64,000 bases of DNA from Protaetiibacter larvae (GCF_008365275.1 NZ_CP043504.1:682001-746000); one strand, 5' to 3'. Positions 15,407-24,214 are shown, numbered from the stretch's first letter. Numbers and translations are program-made. Notes: generated by a model from the letters alone, not told the origin.

Positions 15407-16789
15407 TCAGCCGGTGATGCCGCGCGTGGATTCGATGGTGGCGGCGAGCTTCCTGCCGAGCGCCTCGTAGAACATCGACAGCGGGAACTCGTCGTCGAGC
15501 ACGGCATCCGTGTAGCCCTTCGGGGCGCCCGCGAGCACCTCGTCGGGCAGGCCGCGCGCCCAGACGGACGCCGGATGCGGGGCGAGCGTACCCCGCACGA
15601 GCTCGTAGGCGGCCAGCCAGTGTGCCGTCTTCGGGCGGTCGATCGAGCGCCAGTAGAGCTCGTCGATCGCGTCGGACAGCGCGATCACCGCATCCGGCAC
15701 CGCGTCCCAGTCGAAGGCGAGTTGCGTGTCGGTCCAGTGCAGCACGCCGCGCTGGTGCAGCCAGGCGAACAGCAGCTGCCCGCCGAGGCCGTCGTAGTTG
15801 CGCACACGCGAACCGGTGAGCGGAAAGCGGAACAGCCGGTCGAACAGGATCGCGTGCTGCACGTGCACCGCGCGATCGCGGGTGTGCTCGTCGGCGTGCG
15901 CGTCGCGTGCGAGCGCGACGCACTCGCGGAATGCGGTGAGGTCGCAGCGCAGCTCCTCGAGCGAGTAGAGGAAGTACGGCATCCGCTGCTTGATCATGAA
16001 CGGATCGAACGGCAGGTCCCCGCGCATGTGGCTGCGGTCGTGGATGAGGTCCCACATCACGAACACCTCCTCGGCGAGCGCCTGGTCGTCGAGGAGTCGC
16101 TGCTGGGAGGGCAGCAGTTCGAGCTTGGTGATCTCGGCGGCGTCGCGCACCACGCGGCGGAAGCGGGCGGCCTCCCGATCCTGGAAGATCGCGCCCCAGG
16201 TGAACGCCGGGATCTCGCGCATCGCGACCGTCTCGGGGAACAGCACCGCCGAGTTGGTGTCGTAGCCGGGGGTGAAGTCGACGAACCGCAGCGAGACGAA
16301 CAGCTTGTTGGTGTAGCGCGCTTCGAGGCGTTCGATGAACTCGGGCCAGATCACCTCGACGAGCACGGCCTCCAGGTGGCGATCCGGGGAGCCGTTCTGG
16401 GTGTACATCGGGAACACCACGAGGTGGCGCAGACCGTCGATGCGGTGGGCGGCGGGGGCGAAGGCGACGAGCGAGTCGAGGAAGTCGGGCACCCCGAAGC
16501 CGTCCTGCTCCCAGCGTGCGAAGTCGAGCGGCAGCGCGGCGAGGTAGGCGGCGTCGTGGGGGAAGGCGGGGGCGAGGGCGCGGATGCCGGCCACGATCGC
16601 GGCGACGTGTTCACGGGCGGCGGCGTGGTCGCCGGCATCCGGCACCGAGCCGTCGGCGCCTTGCAGCGCCTGCAGCGCGATCGCGGCGGCCTTGAGCCCC
16701 CGCCAGGCGGCGCTCTGCTCGGCGGTGGAGGCGTCCTCGACGACCTCCGGTTCTCCGATGATGGACGGGGTGTGGGCGATCGTGCTCAT
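15407..16789 (-). CDS. Uncharacterised conserved protein (possibly DUF6421 family)
   Basis: A 460-residue soluble protein with a GAGGAGG ribosome site seven bases before the ATG. I recognise no catalytic motif. Distinctive conserved-looking blocks are HLVVFPMYTQNGSPDRHLEAVLVEVIWPEF (about 114-143), FTPGYDTNSAVLFPETV (about 165-181), MWDLIHDRSHMRGDLPFDPFMIKQRMPYFLYSLEELRCDL (about 237-276) with an HD and H-rich stretch, and LLFAWLHQRGVLHWTD. The acidic and His-rich central block could bind metal, which is speculation. It resembles an actinobacterial family I believe is catalogued as DUF6421. Its neighbour downstream is the FAD oxidoreductase. Confidence 0.6.
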   Translation of the reverse strand: MSTIAHTPSIIGEPEVVEDASTAEQSAAWRGLKAAAIALQALQGADGSVPDAGDHAAAREHVAAIVAGIRALAPAFPHDAAYLAALPLDFARWEQDGFGVPDFLDSLVAFAPAAHRIDGLRHLVVFPMYTQNGSPDRHLEAVLVEVIWPEFIERLEARYTNKLFVSLRFVDFTPGYDTNSAVLFPETVAMREIPAFTWGAIFQDREAARFRRVVRDAAEITKLELLPSQQRLLDDQALAEEVFVMWDLIHDRSHMRGDLPFDPFMIKQRMPYFLYSLEELRCDLTAFRECVALARDAHADEHTRDRAVHVQHAILFDRLFRFPLTGSRVRNYDGLGGQLLFAWLHQRGVLHWTDTQLAFDWDAVPDAVIALSDAIDELYWRSIDRPKTAHWLAAYELVRGTLAPHPASVWARGLPDEVLAGAPKGYTDAVLDDEFPLSMFYEALGRKLAATIESTRGITG

Positions 16790-16899
16790 GGCGCCTCCTC
16801 TCGCCTTCGAGCCTAGGAAGCATCCTTGTGCGCGGAGTTGCCATCGGCGCTCGATCGTTGCGCGGCACGCGATTCGGCGCACGAGGCGTGCGCCGCGGG

Positions 16900-17721
16900 C
16901 TACAGGCCGTTGCGGGCGAGGAAGTCGCGCAGGATGGCGGTGAAGCGCTCGGGGTGCTCGACGCTCGGCAGGTGGGCGCTGTCGGGGAAGTGCACCTCTT
17001 CCGCGCCCGGGATGCCGCCCGAGAGCAGCGCGGCGGCCACCTTCGCGTCGGTCACGTCGTGGTCGCCGATGACGACGAGCGTGGGCACCGCGAGCTCGCC
17101 GAGCCGGTCGATGGCGGGGCGGGCGGGCGGCGTGGCCGTGCCCGCGAAATCCCAGTGCGCCGCGCCCACGTTGAGCTCGATGGCGCGCTCGACGAAGGCC
17201 GGGTCGACGTCGTCGACGTCGCGGTCGGGCCCGAGGTCCCACAGCTGCACCTCGGTGCGCACGAGCGCGTCGAGGTCTTCCGCGGCGCTCGCCGCGTCGA
17301 TGGCCGCCTCGAGCTCGCGTTCACGGGGGCTGTAGTCGATGCCGTCGTCGCTCATGCCGCTCGGGTTGGAGCCGATCGTCACGAGGCCGGTCACGCGGTC
17401 GGGGTGCGCGAGCGCGGCATCCAGGGCGAAGCGCCCGCCGCGCGAGGCGCCCACGAGCACCGTGCGCTCGATGTCGGCGGCATCCAGGACGCGGATGAGG
17501 TCGTCGACCTCGGAGTACGGGACCGACTCCCCGGGCGACTCGCCGTAGCCGCGCGTGTCGTAGCGCACCACCCGGTGGTCGGAGGACAGGTCCGCGAACT
17601 GCGGGTCCCACATGGCGCGCGTCGCGACGCCCGCGTGGATGAAGGTGACGGCGGGGGATGCGGGGGCGCCGGCGGCGTCGAAGCCGAGGGTCGCACCGGG
17701 CACGGACACGAGGGGGGGCAC
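16900..17721 (-). CDS. Alpha/beta hydrolase
   Basis: A 273-residue hydrolase. The nucleophile elbow is GASRG (Ser about residue 93), the acid lies in VVIGDHDVTD, and the histidine is in DSAHLPSVEHPE near the C-terminus, as in 3-oxoadipate enol-lactonase and haloperoxidase-like hydrolases. The oxyanion region is FIHAGVATRAMWDPQ. The substrate is unknown. GTG start with a TAGTCT box six bases upstream. Both the box and the start codon are embedded in a perfect 12-bp inverted repeat (17716-17745), suggesting hairpin or operator control. Confidence 0.85.
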   Translation of the reverse strand: MPPLVSVPGATLGFDAAGAPASPAVTFIHAGVATRAMWDPQFADLSSDHRVVRYDTRGYGESPGESVPYSEVDDLIRVLDAADIERTVLVGASRGGRFALDAALAHPDRVTGLVTIGSNPSGMSDDGIDYSPRERELEAAIDAASAAEDLDALVRTEVQLWDLGPDRDVDDVDPAFVERAIELNVGAAHWDFAGTATPPARPAIDRLGELAVPTLVVIGDHDVTDAKVAAALLSGGIPGAEEVHFPDSAHLPSVEHPERFTAILRDFLARNGL

Positions 17722-17745
17722 GTCGCCAGACTAGGCGACGTGCCC
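17716..17745 (-). promoter_or_regulatory. Inverted repeat enclosing the hydrolase -10 box and start codon
   Basis: GGGCACGTCGCC (17716-17727) and its exact reverse complement (17734-17745) flank the six bases that read TAGTCT on the minus strand. The downstream arm contains the GTG start of the hydrolase. It can be an operator straddling a leaderless promoter, or the terminator of the permease gene that ends at 17767. Confidence 0.6.
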
Positions 17746-17766
17746 GGCGCAGGCCAGGAGTCCTCG

Positions 17767-19227
17767 CTAGTCGAGCTCGACCTTCGTGCGGAAGAAGCCG
17801 ACGATCGGGCCGACCACGAAGGCCACCACGAGCAGTGCGAGGATCGCGAACTCGATGGGGCCGTAGCTGGTCTCGTTGACGAGCGCGGGCAGGTTCCAGA
17901 GGATGATCGCGAACGCCCCGAGCAGGCCCACGAGCGCGAGGATCGGCGCGATGAGGCGCCGCCAGAGGCTCACCTCGTGCTGCTCCTTGCGGAAGATCCC
18001 GATGACCGCGACGGTCGTGAGGATCAGCAGCAGCACGAAGCCGACCGAGGAGATGCCGCCGAGCCAGGTGTAGAACTGGCCGATCGGGTCGAGCTGCAGG
18101 ATCGCGGCGGCCGCCACGAGCGCGCCGATGATGACGGCGGTCACGAGGGAGGCGCGCGAGGGCGATCCGTGCTTGGTGTGGGCGATGCCGAGCGGCGCGG
18201 CGAGCACCCCGCGGCGGGCGAGCGAGTAGAAGTAGCGCGTCGAGATGTTGTGGAACGACAGGATGCAGGCGAACAGGCTCGTCACGAACAGCACCTGGAT
18301 GATGTGCCCGCCGACGACGCCGAGGTACTGCTCGGTCGTGTCGGCCAGCAGGGTGCCGTAGTTCTCGCTCGCATTCTCGACGATGGTGCTCTCGCCGTTG
18401 GCGCTGATGAGCGCCCAGCTGGAGATCGCATAGAACACGCCGATCGCGATGAGGGCGATGTAGGTGGCCCGCGGGATGGTCTTGTCGGGGTCCTTCGCCT
18501 CGTCACGGAACACGGCGGTCGCCTCGAAGCCGATGAAGCTGAGGACGGCGAACAGGATCGCGAAGCCGGGTGCCCCGGAGACGATCTCGGCGGGGTTGGC
18601 GAATCCGGTGGAGAAGCCTTCGGGACCGCCGCCGGAGAACACGACCGCCGCGTCGAGGGCCAGCACGATGATGACCTCGCCGATGAGCAGCACGGCGAGC
18701 ACGCGTCCGGAGAGCTCGATGTTGAAGTAGGACAGCACCGAGACGATCACGAAGCCGACCGCCGCGTAGGCGAACCACGGCACGGCGGGCACCCCGTACG
18801 ACTGCAGCAGGCTGTCGAGGCCGGGGCCGAAGAGGCCGAACACGCCCGCCTCGAGCACGAGGTACGACAGCAGGGCGGAGAACGCGGTTCCGAGGCCGGC
18901 GCTGCGTCCGATGCCCTTGTCGACGTAGGCGTAGAAGGCGCCGGCGCTGCGCACGTAGGGGGTGGCGGCGGTGAAGCCGACCGCGAACAGCAGCAGCACG
19001 GCGGTCACGACGATGAAGGTGGCGGGGAATCCGGCGCCGTTGCCGAAGGCGATGCCGAGCGGCACGGGGCCGCCGATGACGCCGAGCGGCGAGGCCGCGG
19101 CGACGACGATGAAGACGATGCTGGCGACGCCGAGCGAGCCGCGCAGCTTGCCGGTTCCGGCGCGTTCGGGGGCTCCGTCGCCCGCGGCCGCGTCGGCGGC
19201 CACCGCGGGGGTGGACGTTGTGGTCAT
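17767..19227 (-). CDS. APC-superfamily amino acid permease
   Basis: A 486-residue integral membrane transporter with about 12 hydrophobic segments. The first begins at LGVASIVFIVVAAASPLGVIGG (about residues 33-54), the typical unwound TM1 of APC transporters, followed by TPYVRSAGAFYAYVDKGIG. It imports amino acids or amines by proton symport in this family; the substrate cannot be read from sequence. AAGGAA ribosome site before the ATG. It lies downstream of the three-flavoprotein operon on the same strand with a 105-base gap, so co-transcription is possible but unproven. Confidence 0.88.
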   Translation of the reverse strand: MTTTSTPAVAADAAAGDGAPERAGTGKLRGSLGVASIVFIVVAAASPLGVIGGPVPLGIAFGNGAGFPATFIVVTAVLLLFAVGFTAATPYVRSAGAFYAYVDKGIGRSAGLGTAFSALLSYLVLEAGVFGLFGPGLDSLLQSYGVPAVPWFAYAAVGFVIVSVLSYFNIELSGRVLAVLLIGEVIIVLALDAAVVFSGGGPEGFSTGFANPAEIVSGAPGFAILFAVLSFIGFEATAVFRDEAKDPDKTIPRATYIALIAIGVFYAISSWALISANGESTIVENASENYGTLLADTTEQYLGVVGGHIIQVLFVTSLFACILSFHNISTRYFYSLARRGVLAAPLGIAHTKHGSPSRASLVTAVIIGALVAAAAILQLDPIGQFYTWLGGISSVGFVLLLILTTVAVIGIFRKEQHEVSLWRRLIAPILALVGLLGAFAIILWNLPALVNETSYGPIEFAILALLVVAFVVGPIVGFFRTKVELD

Positions 19228-19332
19228 GGTGGTTCCTTCGGGATGTCGGGTGGGGTTCCGCGTCGCGGATGCGGCACGCTATCGCGCCGCCGCGAGCGGC
19301 CGCGAGCGTGTGTGACGGGGTGCGACGCGCGG

Positions 19333-20697
19333 TTACGGCGTGTGTCGGAAGCCCGCTGCGGGGTGAGTTTCCGTCACCCGGGCGCCCGCTCCGCCGAGCT
19401 TCTCGCGGAGGGTCCCGGAGCGCGGTGCGGCGGGTCGACGGCCGCGCCGACGCAGCTCCGGCACGAGCTGTTGGGTGAGCTGCTCCCAGCCCTCCGGCAC
19501 GACGGTCGCGGCCAGGTTGAAGCCCGCGACGCCGGTGGTCTCGACCGAGCGCTCGAGCGCATCCGCGACCGTCTCGGGCGAGCCGATGATCACCGGACCG
19601 TCGCCGCCGATGCGGGCGTAGTCGGCGATCTCGCGCGGCGTCCACACCCGGCTCGGGTCGGCGGAGGTGAACGCGTCGACGACCGACTGGATGGCGTTGC
19701 TGCCCTGGGCCGCGAGCGGGGCGTCCGGGTCGAGCGCGGAGAAGTCGATGCCGGTCCAGCCGGAGAGCAGCACGGCGGCGCCGATCGGGTCGGCCACGTC
19801 GAGGTACTCGCGGTAGAGGGCGTGGGCCGTGGCATCCGTCTCGGCGATCACGACGGTCTGCTGGTTGATGACCGGCACGGAGTCCGGATCCCGCCCCGCT
19901 TCGGCGACGGCCGCGCGCACGGCGGCCACCTGCTTCGCGAGCACGGCATCGCTCGGAGCGGCCACGAAGACCGCCTCCGCGTGGCGAGCGGCGAAGCGCA
20001 GGCCGCGCGATGAGGCCCCGGCCTGGAAGAGGAACGGGGTCCGCTGCGGTGAGGGCTCGGCCAGGTGGAGCCCCGGCACCCGGAAGAACTCGCCCTGGAA
20101 CGCGATCGGGCGCACCTTCCCGGGGTCGACGTAGACGCCGGATGCGGCATCCGCGAGGACCGCGTCGTCGGACCAGCTGCCCTCCCACAGGCGGTAGCAG
20201 ACCTCCAGGTACTCGTCGGCGATGTCGTAGCGGCGGTCGTGCGCGACCTGCCCGTCGACGCCCAGGTTGAGGGCGCCGCTGGACAGGTAGGAGGTGACGA
20301 TGTTCCAGCCGATGCGGCCGTTCGTGAGGTGGTCGGCGGTCGAGATCCGGCGCGCGAAGGGGAAGGGGTGCTCGAACGAGACGGATGCGGTGATGCCGAA
20401 GCCGAGCGTCTCGGTGACGGATGCCATGGCGGGCACCAACTGCAGCGGGTCGCCGACCGGCACTTGCGCACCGGCCCGGAGGGCGGCATCCGGGGAGCCG
20501 CCGTACACGTCGTAGACGCCCAGCACATCCGCGAGGAACAGCACATCGATGCCGCCCGCCTCGAGGGTGCGCGCCAGGTCGAGCCAGTGCTCGAGGCCGC
20601 GGTAGCCGCGCGAGCGGTCGCGTGGGTGCCGCCACAGTCCCGAAGAGAGGTGGCTCGGGGTGTTCATGCTGAAGGCGTTGAGGATGATCTCGCTCAC
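19333..20697 (-). CDS. NtaA/DszA/DmoA-type FMN-dependent (LLM class) monooxygenase
   Basis: A 454-residue TIM-barrel flavin monooxygenase of the bacterial-luciferase superfamily. NAFSMNTPSHLSSGLWRHPRD (about residues 6-26), DVLFLADVLGVYDVYGG, TASVSFEHPFPFARRISTADHLTNGRIGWNIVTSY and FQAGASSRGLRFAARHAEAVFVA match the NtaA/SnaA/DszA/DmoA branch, which uses FMNH2 from a separate reductase to oxidise sulfones, sulfides or chelates. GTG start in a GTGA overlap with the preceding flavoprotein. With its two neighbours it looks like an organosulfur-scavenging set. Confidence 0.88.
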   Translation of the reverse strand: MSEIILNAFSMNTPSHLSSGLWRHPRDRSRGYRGLEHWLDLARTLEAGGIDVLFLADVLGVYDVYGGSPDAALRAGAQVPVGDPLQLVPAMASVTETLGFGITASVSFEHPFPFARRISTADHLTNGRIGWNIVTSYLSSGALNLGVDGQVAHDRRYDIADEYLEVCYRLWEGSWSDDAVLADAASGVYVDPGKVRPIAFQGEFFRVPGLHLAEPSPQRTPFLFQAGASSRGLRFAARHAEAVFVAAPSDAVLAKQVAAVRAAVAEAGRDPDSVPVINQQTVVIAETDATAHALYREYLDVADPIGAAVLLSGWTGIDFSALDPDAPLAAQGSNAIQSVVDAFTSADPSRVWTPREIADYARIGGDGPVIIGSPETVADALERSVETTGVAGFNLAATVVPEGWEQLTQQLVPELRRRGRRPAAPRSGTLREKLGGAGARVTETHPAAGFRHTP

Positions 20698-21893
20698 GAG
20701 GCGGCCCCGCTCGCGGGGGTGGCGGGCTTCGCGGGCACGCCCACGTACCACTCGTAGGGCGGCTCGGCGTCGTTGACGACGGCGTCGCCGATGATGCGCG
20801 CCTTGAAGGCGACCGGGTTGTGGGATGCCACGGTGCGGGCGTTGCGCCAGTGCCGGTCGAGCGCGCGGCCGGTGCTCGTGGCGGAGGCGCCCAGCACGTC
20901 GAAGAGCGCGGTGGCCTGCCGCAGGGTGAGCTCGGCGACACTCAGCTGGGCGCGCGAGACGGCGAGCTCGGACTCGCGCTTGAGTTCGGCGATCCGCTCG
21001 GGGGAGGCGTCGCGCGCGGCGGCGGCGCGCTCCACGATGCGGGCGGCGTCGAGGGTGATGGCACGGGTGGCCGCCGCGGTCGCGGAGAGCCGCCCGATCG
21101 CCTCGAGCAGCTGCGGGTCGTGACGGCTCTCGGATGCCGCCCCGTGGCTGTAGGCGCGGGCCCGCGTGCGCAGCTCGTGGGCGGCATCCCGCTCCACCTC
21201 CTGCGCGATGCCGGCCAGCACCGCCACGAGCACGAGCTGGTAGAGCGCGGTCTGGTACGGGAAGCGGGTGCGGAACTCGAACACGTCGGCGAGGTCGACG
21301 TGCGCGCCCGCGAACACGGTGGTGCCGGATCCGGTGAGCCGCTGCCCGAATCCGTCCCAGTCGTCGCTCACGGTCACCCCGGGCTGGTTCCGGCGCACCA
21401 GGGCGGCCACCTCGGTGCCGTCGGGGATCACAGCGGATGCGTCGATCCAGTCCGCGAAGATGCTGCCCGTCGTGTAGAACTTGCGGCCGGTGATCGCCCA
21501 GCCATCTCCCGCCGGGTCGAGGCGGGTCTCGGTGGAGCCGAGGGTCACGTTGCCGATCTCGGTGACCGCGTTGCCGACGAGCTCCCCCGCGGCGAAGCGC
21601 GCGAGCCAGCGGTCGCGATCCGGGCCCTCGGGTGCCCACAGGCGGTCCTCGACGAAGGCGATGTGGCCGCGCAGCGCCTGCGGCACGTTGGGGTCGGCGG
21701 CGGCCAGCTCGATGAGGGTGTCGATCAGCTTGACGATGCTCGCGCCCGCCCCGCCCTGCTCGACGGGCACCCGCAGCGCCGCGAAGCCCGCCTCCGTGAG
21801 CCATCCGATCGGCTCGTTCGGCAGCACCCGCTCGCGCTCGCGCTGCACCGCGCCCTCGCGGATGCGGGCGATGACGGCATCCAGCGCGCTCAT
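20694..21893 (-). CDS. Acyl-CoA-dehydrogenase-like flavin monooxygenase (SfnB/DszC-like)
   Basis: A 399-residue protein of the acyl-CoA dehydrogenase fold. EQGGAGASIVKLIDTLIELAAADPNVPQAL, GNAVTEIGN, GWAITGRKFYTTGSIFADWIDASAV and the C-terminal LDVLGASATSTGRALDRHWRNARTVASHNP are characteristic of the SfnB/DszC group, which uses reduced flavin to hydroxylate sulfur compounds rather than acyl-CoA. It overlaps its upstream neighbour (ATGA) and its downstream neighbour (GTGA) by four bases each. The paralogue at 21890-23107 may use a different substrate or act in sequence. Confidence 0.82.
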   Translation of the reverse strand: MSALDAVIARIREGAVQRERERVLPNEPIGWLTEAGFAALRVPVEQGGAGASIVKLIDTLIELAAADPNVPQALRGHIAFVEDRLWAPEGPDRDRWLARFAAGELVGNAVTEIGNVTLGSTETRLDPAGDGWAITGRKFYTTGSIFADWIDASAVIPDGTEVAALVRRNQPGVTVSDDWDGFGQRLTGSGTTVFAGAHVDLADVFEFRTRFPYQTALYQLVLVAVLAGIAQEVERDAAHELRTRARAYSHGAASESRHDPQLLEAIGRLSATAAATRAITLDAARIVERAAAARDASPERIAELKRESELAVSRAQLSVAELTLRQATALFDVLGASATSTGRALDRHWRNARTVASHNPVAFKARIIGDAVVNDAEPPYEWYVGVPAKPATPASGAAS

Positions 21894-23107
21894 GTGTACA
21901 GCGAGACGGGCTGCAGGCGGCCGTCGAGGAAGTGCGCCCCGACCTCGATCGACTTGTAGTCGACCGGATCGTGCAGCGTGTAGGTGCGGACGTTCCGCCA
22001 GAACAGGTCGAGCCCGATCCGGTTGGCGGTGGCGGATGCGCCGGTCACCTCGAACACGCGGCTCGTGACCTCGACGGCGGCGCGGGTGGCCGCGACCTTG
22101 AGGGCCGCGATCTCGACCTCGATGCGGCCGCGATCCGCGGCGGTGGTGTCGGCGCCGCGGGCGACGGCCTCGTCGAAGCGGCGGGCGAGTCGGTCGGCGA
22201 GGGCGTCGACGGCGGCCGTCTGGGCGACCAGCTCGCCGAGCACCCGGTGCACGGTGGGGTCGTCGGCGTAGCGGTCGACGCCGGAGAGGAACCACGCGTT
22301 GCCGCGGGCCAGCACGAGCTCGCGGGCCTGCTCGAGCGCACCCTGCGCGCCGGCGAGGTAGACGTTCGCGAGCAGCAGCTGCACGCCGGGGGTGACGAGC
22401 GCGGCGAACGGCTCCTCGCGGTCGACGCCGATGACATCCGCCTCGGTGATGCGCACATCGGTGAAGCGGATGGAGCCGCTCGCGGAGGCGCGCTGGCCGA
22501 GGTGATCCCAGTCGTCGGGATGCTCGACACCCGCCCGGCGCGAGTCGAAGGCGAAGACGACCAGCTCGCCGTCGTAGACGCCGCCCTCGGCGATCGCGCC
22601 CGAGATCACGACATCCGTCGCCGCGGCGCCGGTCGCGAAGCGCTTGACGCCATTCAGCAGGTAGCCGTCGCCGTCGGCCGTGAAGCTCAGGTCGGGGCTC
22701 ACCGGGTTGAAGGCGTCGCTCCAGAACAAGTTCCGCTCGGCGGACGCGCGGTACCAGCGCTCGCGGCCGGCCGGGTCGCCGTAGAAGGCGATGCAGGCCT
22801 GGTTGAGGTAGTGGTAGCCGAGGATCTGCCCGAGCGAGGCATCCGCCCGCGAGACGGTGCGGATGACGTCGAACGCGGTCTCCCAGTGGGCGCCGTGCCC
22901 GCCGTTCTCGACCGGGATGACGAGGTTCGCGAGCCCAGAGGCGCGCAGCACCTCGAGCGCCTCGCGCGGGTCGCTCGTGCGGTCGCGCTCGAGAGCGCCG
23001 GGGCGCAGCTCGGCCGCCACCCGCTCGGCGACCTCACGCCATCGCGCGAGCTCCTCGGTGGATGCGGTGCCCGACCACGGGCTGCGGGCGAGGGTCTCGG
23101 TGCTCAT
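21890..23107 (-). CDS. Acyl-CoA-dehydrogenase-like flavin monooxygenase (DszC/SfnB-like), first gene of operon
   Basis: A 405-residue protein of the same fold as the next gene. VIPVENGGHGAHWETAFDVIRTVSRADASLGQILGYHYLNQ, FATGAAATDVVI, DDWDHLGQRASASGSIRFTDVRI and VTGASATANRIGLDLFWRNVRTYTLHDPVDYK are typical of dibenzothiophene-monooxygenase-like proteins. It opens the three-gene unit 23107 to 19333 on the minus strand. No flavin reductase or sulfonate ABC transporter is encoded nearby, so reduced flavin must come from elsewhere. A perfect palindrome (23126-23144) sits 19 bases before its ATG. Confidence 0.82.
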   Translation of the reverse strand: MSTETLARSPWSGTASTEELARWREVAERVAAELRPGALERDRTSDPREALEVLRASGLANLVIPVENGGHGAHWETAFDVIRTVSRADASLGQILGYHYLNQACIAFYGDPAGRERWYRASAERNLFWSDAFNPVSPDLSFTADGDGYLLNGVKRFATGAAATDVVISGAIAEGGVYDGELVVFAFDSRRAGVEHPDDWDHLGQRASASGSIRFTDVRITEADVIGVDREEPFAALVTPGVQLLLANVYLAGAQGALEQARELVLARGNAWFLSGVDRYADDPTVHRVLGELVAQTAAVDALADRLARRFDEAVARGADTTAADRGRIEVEIAALKVAATRAAVEVTSRVFEVTGASATANRIGLDLFWRNVRTYTLHDPVDYKSIEVGAHFLDGRLQPVSLYT

Positions 23108-23125
23108 GGCGGTGCTCTCGGGTCG

Positions 23126-23144
23126 ATGACGGGTGCCCCGTCAT
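23126..23144. promoter_or_regulatory. Candidate operator ATGACGGGTGCCCCGTCAT
   Basis: Perfect 8-bp inverted repeat with a three-base centre, 19 bases upstream of the first gene of the flavin-monooxygenase operon. It has the size and symmetry of a dimeric repressor site or a small 5'-UTR hairpin. No regulator gene is adjacent. Confidence 0.45.
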
Positions 23145-23211
23145 GCTCGCCGCTTCTCGGAGAACCGTCGACACAGTCTGCAACACGGCGTAACCGCGTC
23201 CCCTCCCGTGC

Positions 23212-23273
23212 ATCGAGCCGTCGTATCCGGGGCCCTATCCCGGGAGATAGGCCACCGGATACGACGGCTCGAT
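23212..23273. repeat. 62-bp palindrome, copy 1
   Basis: The outer arms (23212-23230 and 23255-23273) are 19-base perfect reverse complements, ATCGAGCCGTCGTATCCGG, and the 24-base interior is itself nearly palindromic (GGCC, TATC, GATA, GGCC). It is identical over 62 bases to the copy at 24292-24353. The right edge touches the stop codon (23273-23275) of the gene between the copies. Confidence 0.92.
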
Positions 23274-24214
23274 CAGCCGGACCAGCCCCGGGAGCGGAGG
23301 TCCGCCGCGATGCGGGCGAGGGCGGCCCGGGATGCGGGGGTGCGCAGGCGCGGGTCGACCTCGTCCGAGGTGAGGCGATGGGTGGACCAGCCGATCGCCG
23401 CGAGCTCCTGCTGCTTGCGGATGTCGCGCCGGAACTTCTCGGGACTCTGGTGGAGGAGGCTCTCGTACTCGGTGCCGACCCGGAACGCGGGGTGGGCGAG
23501 GTCGAGCATGTGGATGAAGCGCCCACCGGGCGCATGCACCCGGAAGTTGAGCTCGGGCTCCGGCAGACCGCCGCGCCAGAACATGAGACGCAGCTGCGTC
23601 TCGCGGCGGGAGAGCGGCCCGTACCGCACGAGCCCGAGTGCCTCGCGCGCGCGACGGATGCCTCGGGCACCGGCCATCGCATCCGTCGCGGCGCTCAACT
23701 CTGCGTGCGTACTGAGCGGCGGCACCGCGTCGAAGGGATGGGTCCCCGTGACGAGGAAGTCGCCCGCGGCGACGAGATCGTCGAGACCGAGCAGTGGTGC
23801 GCTCAGCACCCAGCTGGTCGCCGGGTCCGTGAGGCTCAGCTCGCCGAGGCGGGTGATGGTGGTGCGGTCGGGGTCCAGCTGGTGCGGGATGGTGCTGCGC
23901 GTGCGCGGACGTGATGGCCCGATCGACGACACGTGAATCGCCTCCTGCTGCTCGACCCGCGCCGGCAGTGGCGCGCCCCACAGCACGAGGGCGGTGGTGT
24001 GGCTGATCGCCTGGTCCGGGCCCTGCCGGAGCGCGAAGGCTGCGGCGAGTCTGACCGGATCGAGCGGTCCGTCATCCATCCGCACGGTGTGGAAGGGGGC
24101 ACGGAGGGTCGGCGCCTTCAGCCGGTCGAGCGAGACCCCCAGAGCCTGGGCGGAGCGGACTGTGAAGGCCCCGCTCGCGAGGGGCTCGGGAAGGGGTATC
24201 CGGGTTCTCGGCAT
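23273..24214 (-). CDS. AbiEi-like N-terminus with DUF559/Vsr-like nuclease-fold C-terminus, hypothetical
   Basis: A 313-residue protein of a type frequent in Microbacteriaceae. The N-terminal part (GAFTVRSAQALGVSLDRLKA, then FHTVRM) resembles the AbiEi antitoxin N-domain. The C-terminal part reads HMLDLAHPAFRVGTEYES...HQ...RRDIRKQQELAAIGWSTHRLTSDEV, the D, E-Y and RD spacing of DUF559/very-short-patch-repair endonuclease folds. No toxin partner is adjacent, so a toxin-antitoxin label is not supported. It is bracketed by two identical 62-bp palindromes, and its stop codon abuts one of them. A GAGAGT box six bases before the ATG may be its promoter. Confidence 0.6.
   Translation of the reverse strand: MPRTRIPLPEPLASGAFTVRSAQALGVSLDRLKAPTLRAPFHTVRMDDGPLDPVRLAAAFALRQGPDQAISHTTALVLWGAPLPARVEQQEAIHVSSIGPSRPRTRSTIPHQLDPDRTTITRLGELSLTDPATSWVLSAPLLGLDDLVAAGDFLVTGTHPFDAVPPLSTHAELSAATDAMAGARGIRRAREALGLVRYGPLSRRETQLRLMFWRGGLPEPELNFRVHAPGGRFIHMLDLAHPAFRVGTEYESLLHQSPEKFRRDIRKQQELAAIGWSTHRLTSDEVDPRLRTPASRAALARIAADLRSRGWSG

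Noticed and set aside
16828-20013. Very long open frames antisense to real genes (here on the plus strand; also 11304-12986 on the minus strand beyond pfkA)
   Set aside because: These are stop-poor shadow frames expected at this GC content. Their translations are Arg/Gly/Asp-rich without motifs, while the opposite-strand genes carry clear catalytic signatures.
19325-23195. A shared CACGsCGTAACCGCG motif before the permease (about 19329-19345) and before the flavoprotein operon (about 23176-23194)
   Set aside because: One copy includes the stop codon of the LLM gene, the orientation relative to the downstream genes differs, and only about 15 bases match with one mismatch, so chance is not excluded.
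23273-24214. Type IV toxin-antitoxin (AbiEi) assignment
   Set aside because: Only the N-terminus resembles AbiEi; there is no AbiEii-like nucleotidyltransferase toxin beside it, and the C-terminus looks like a nuclease fold.
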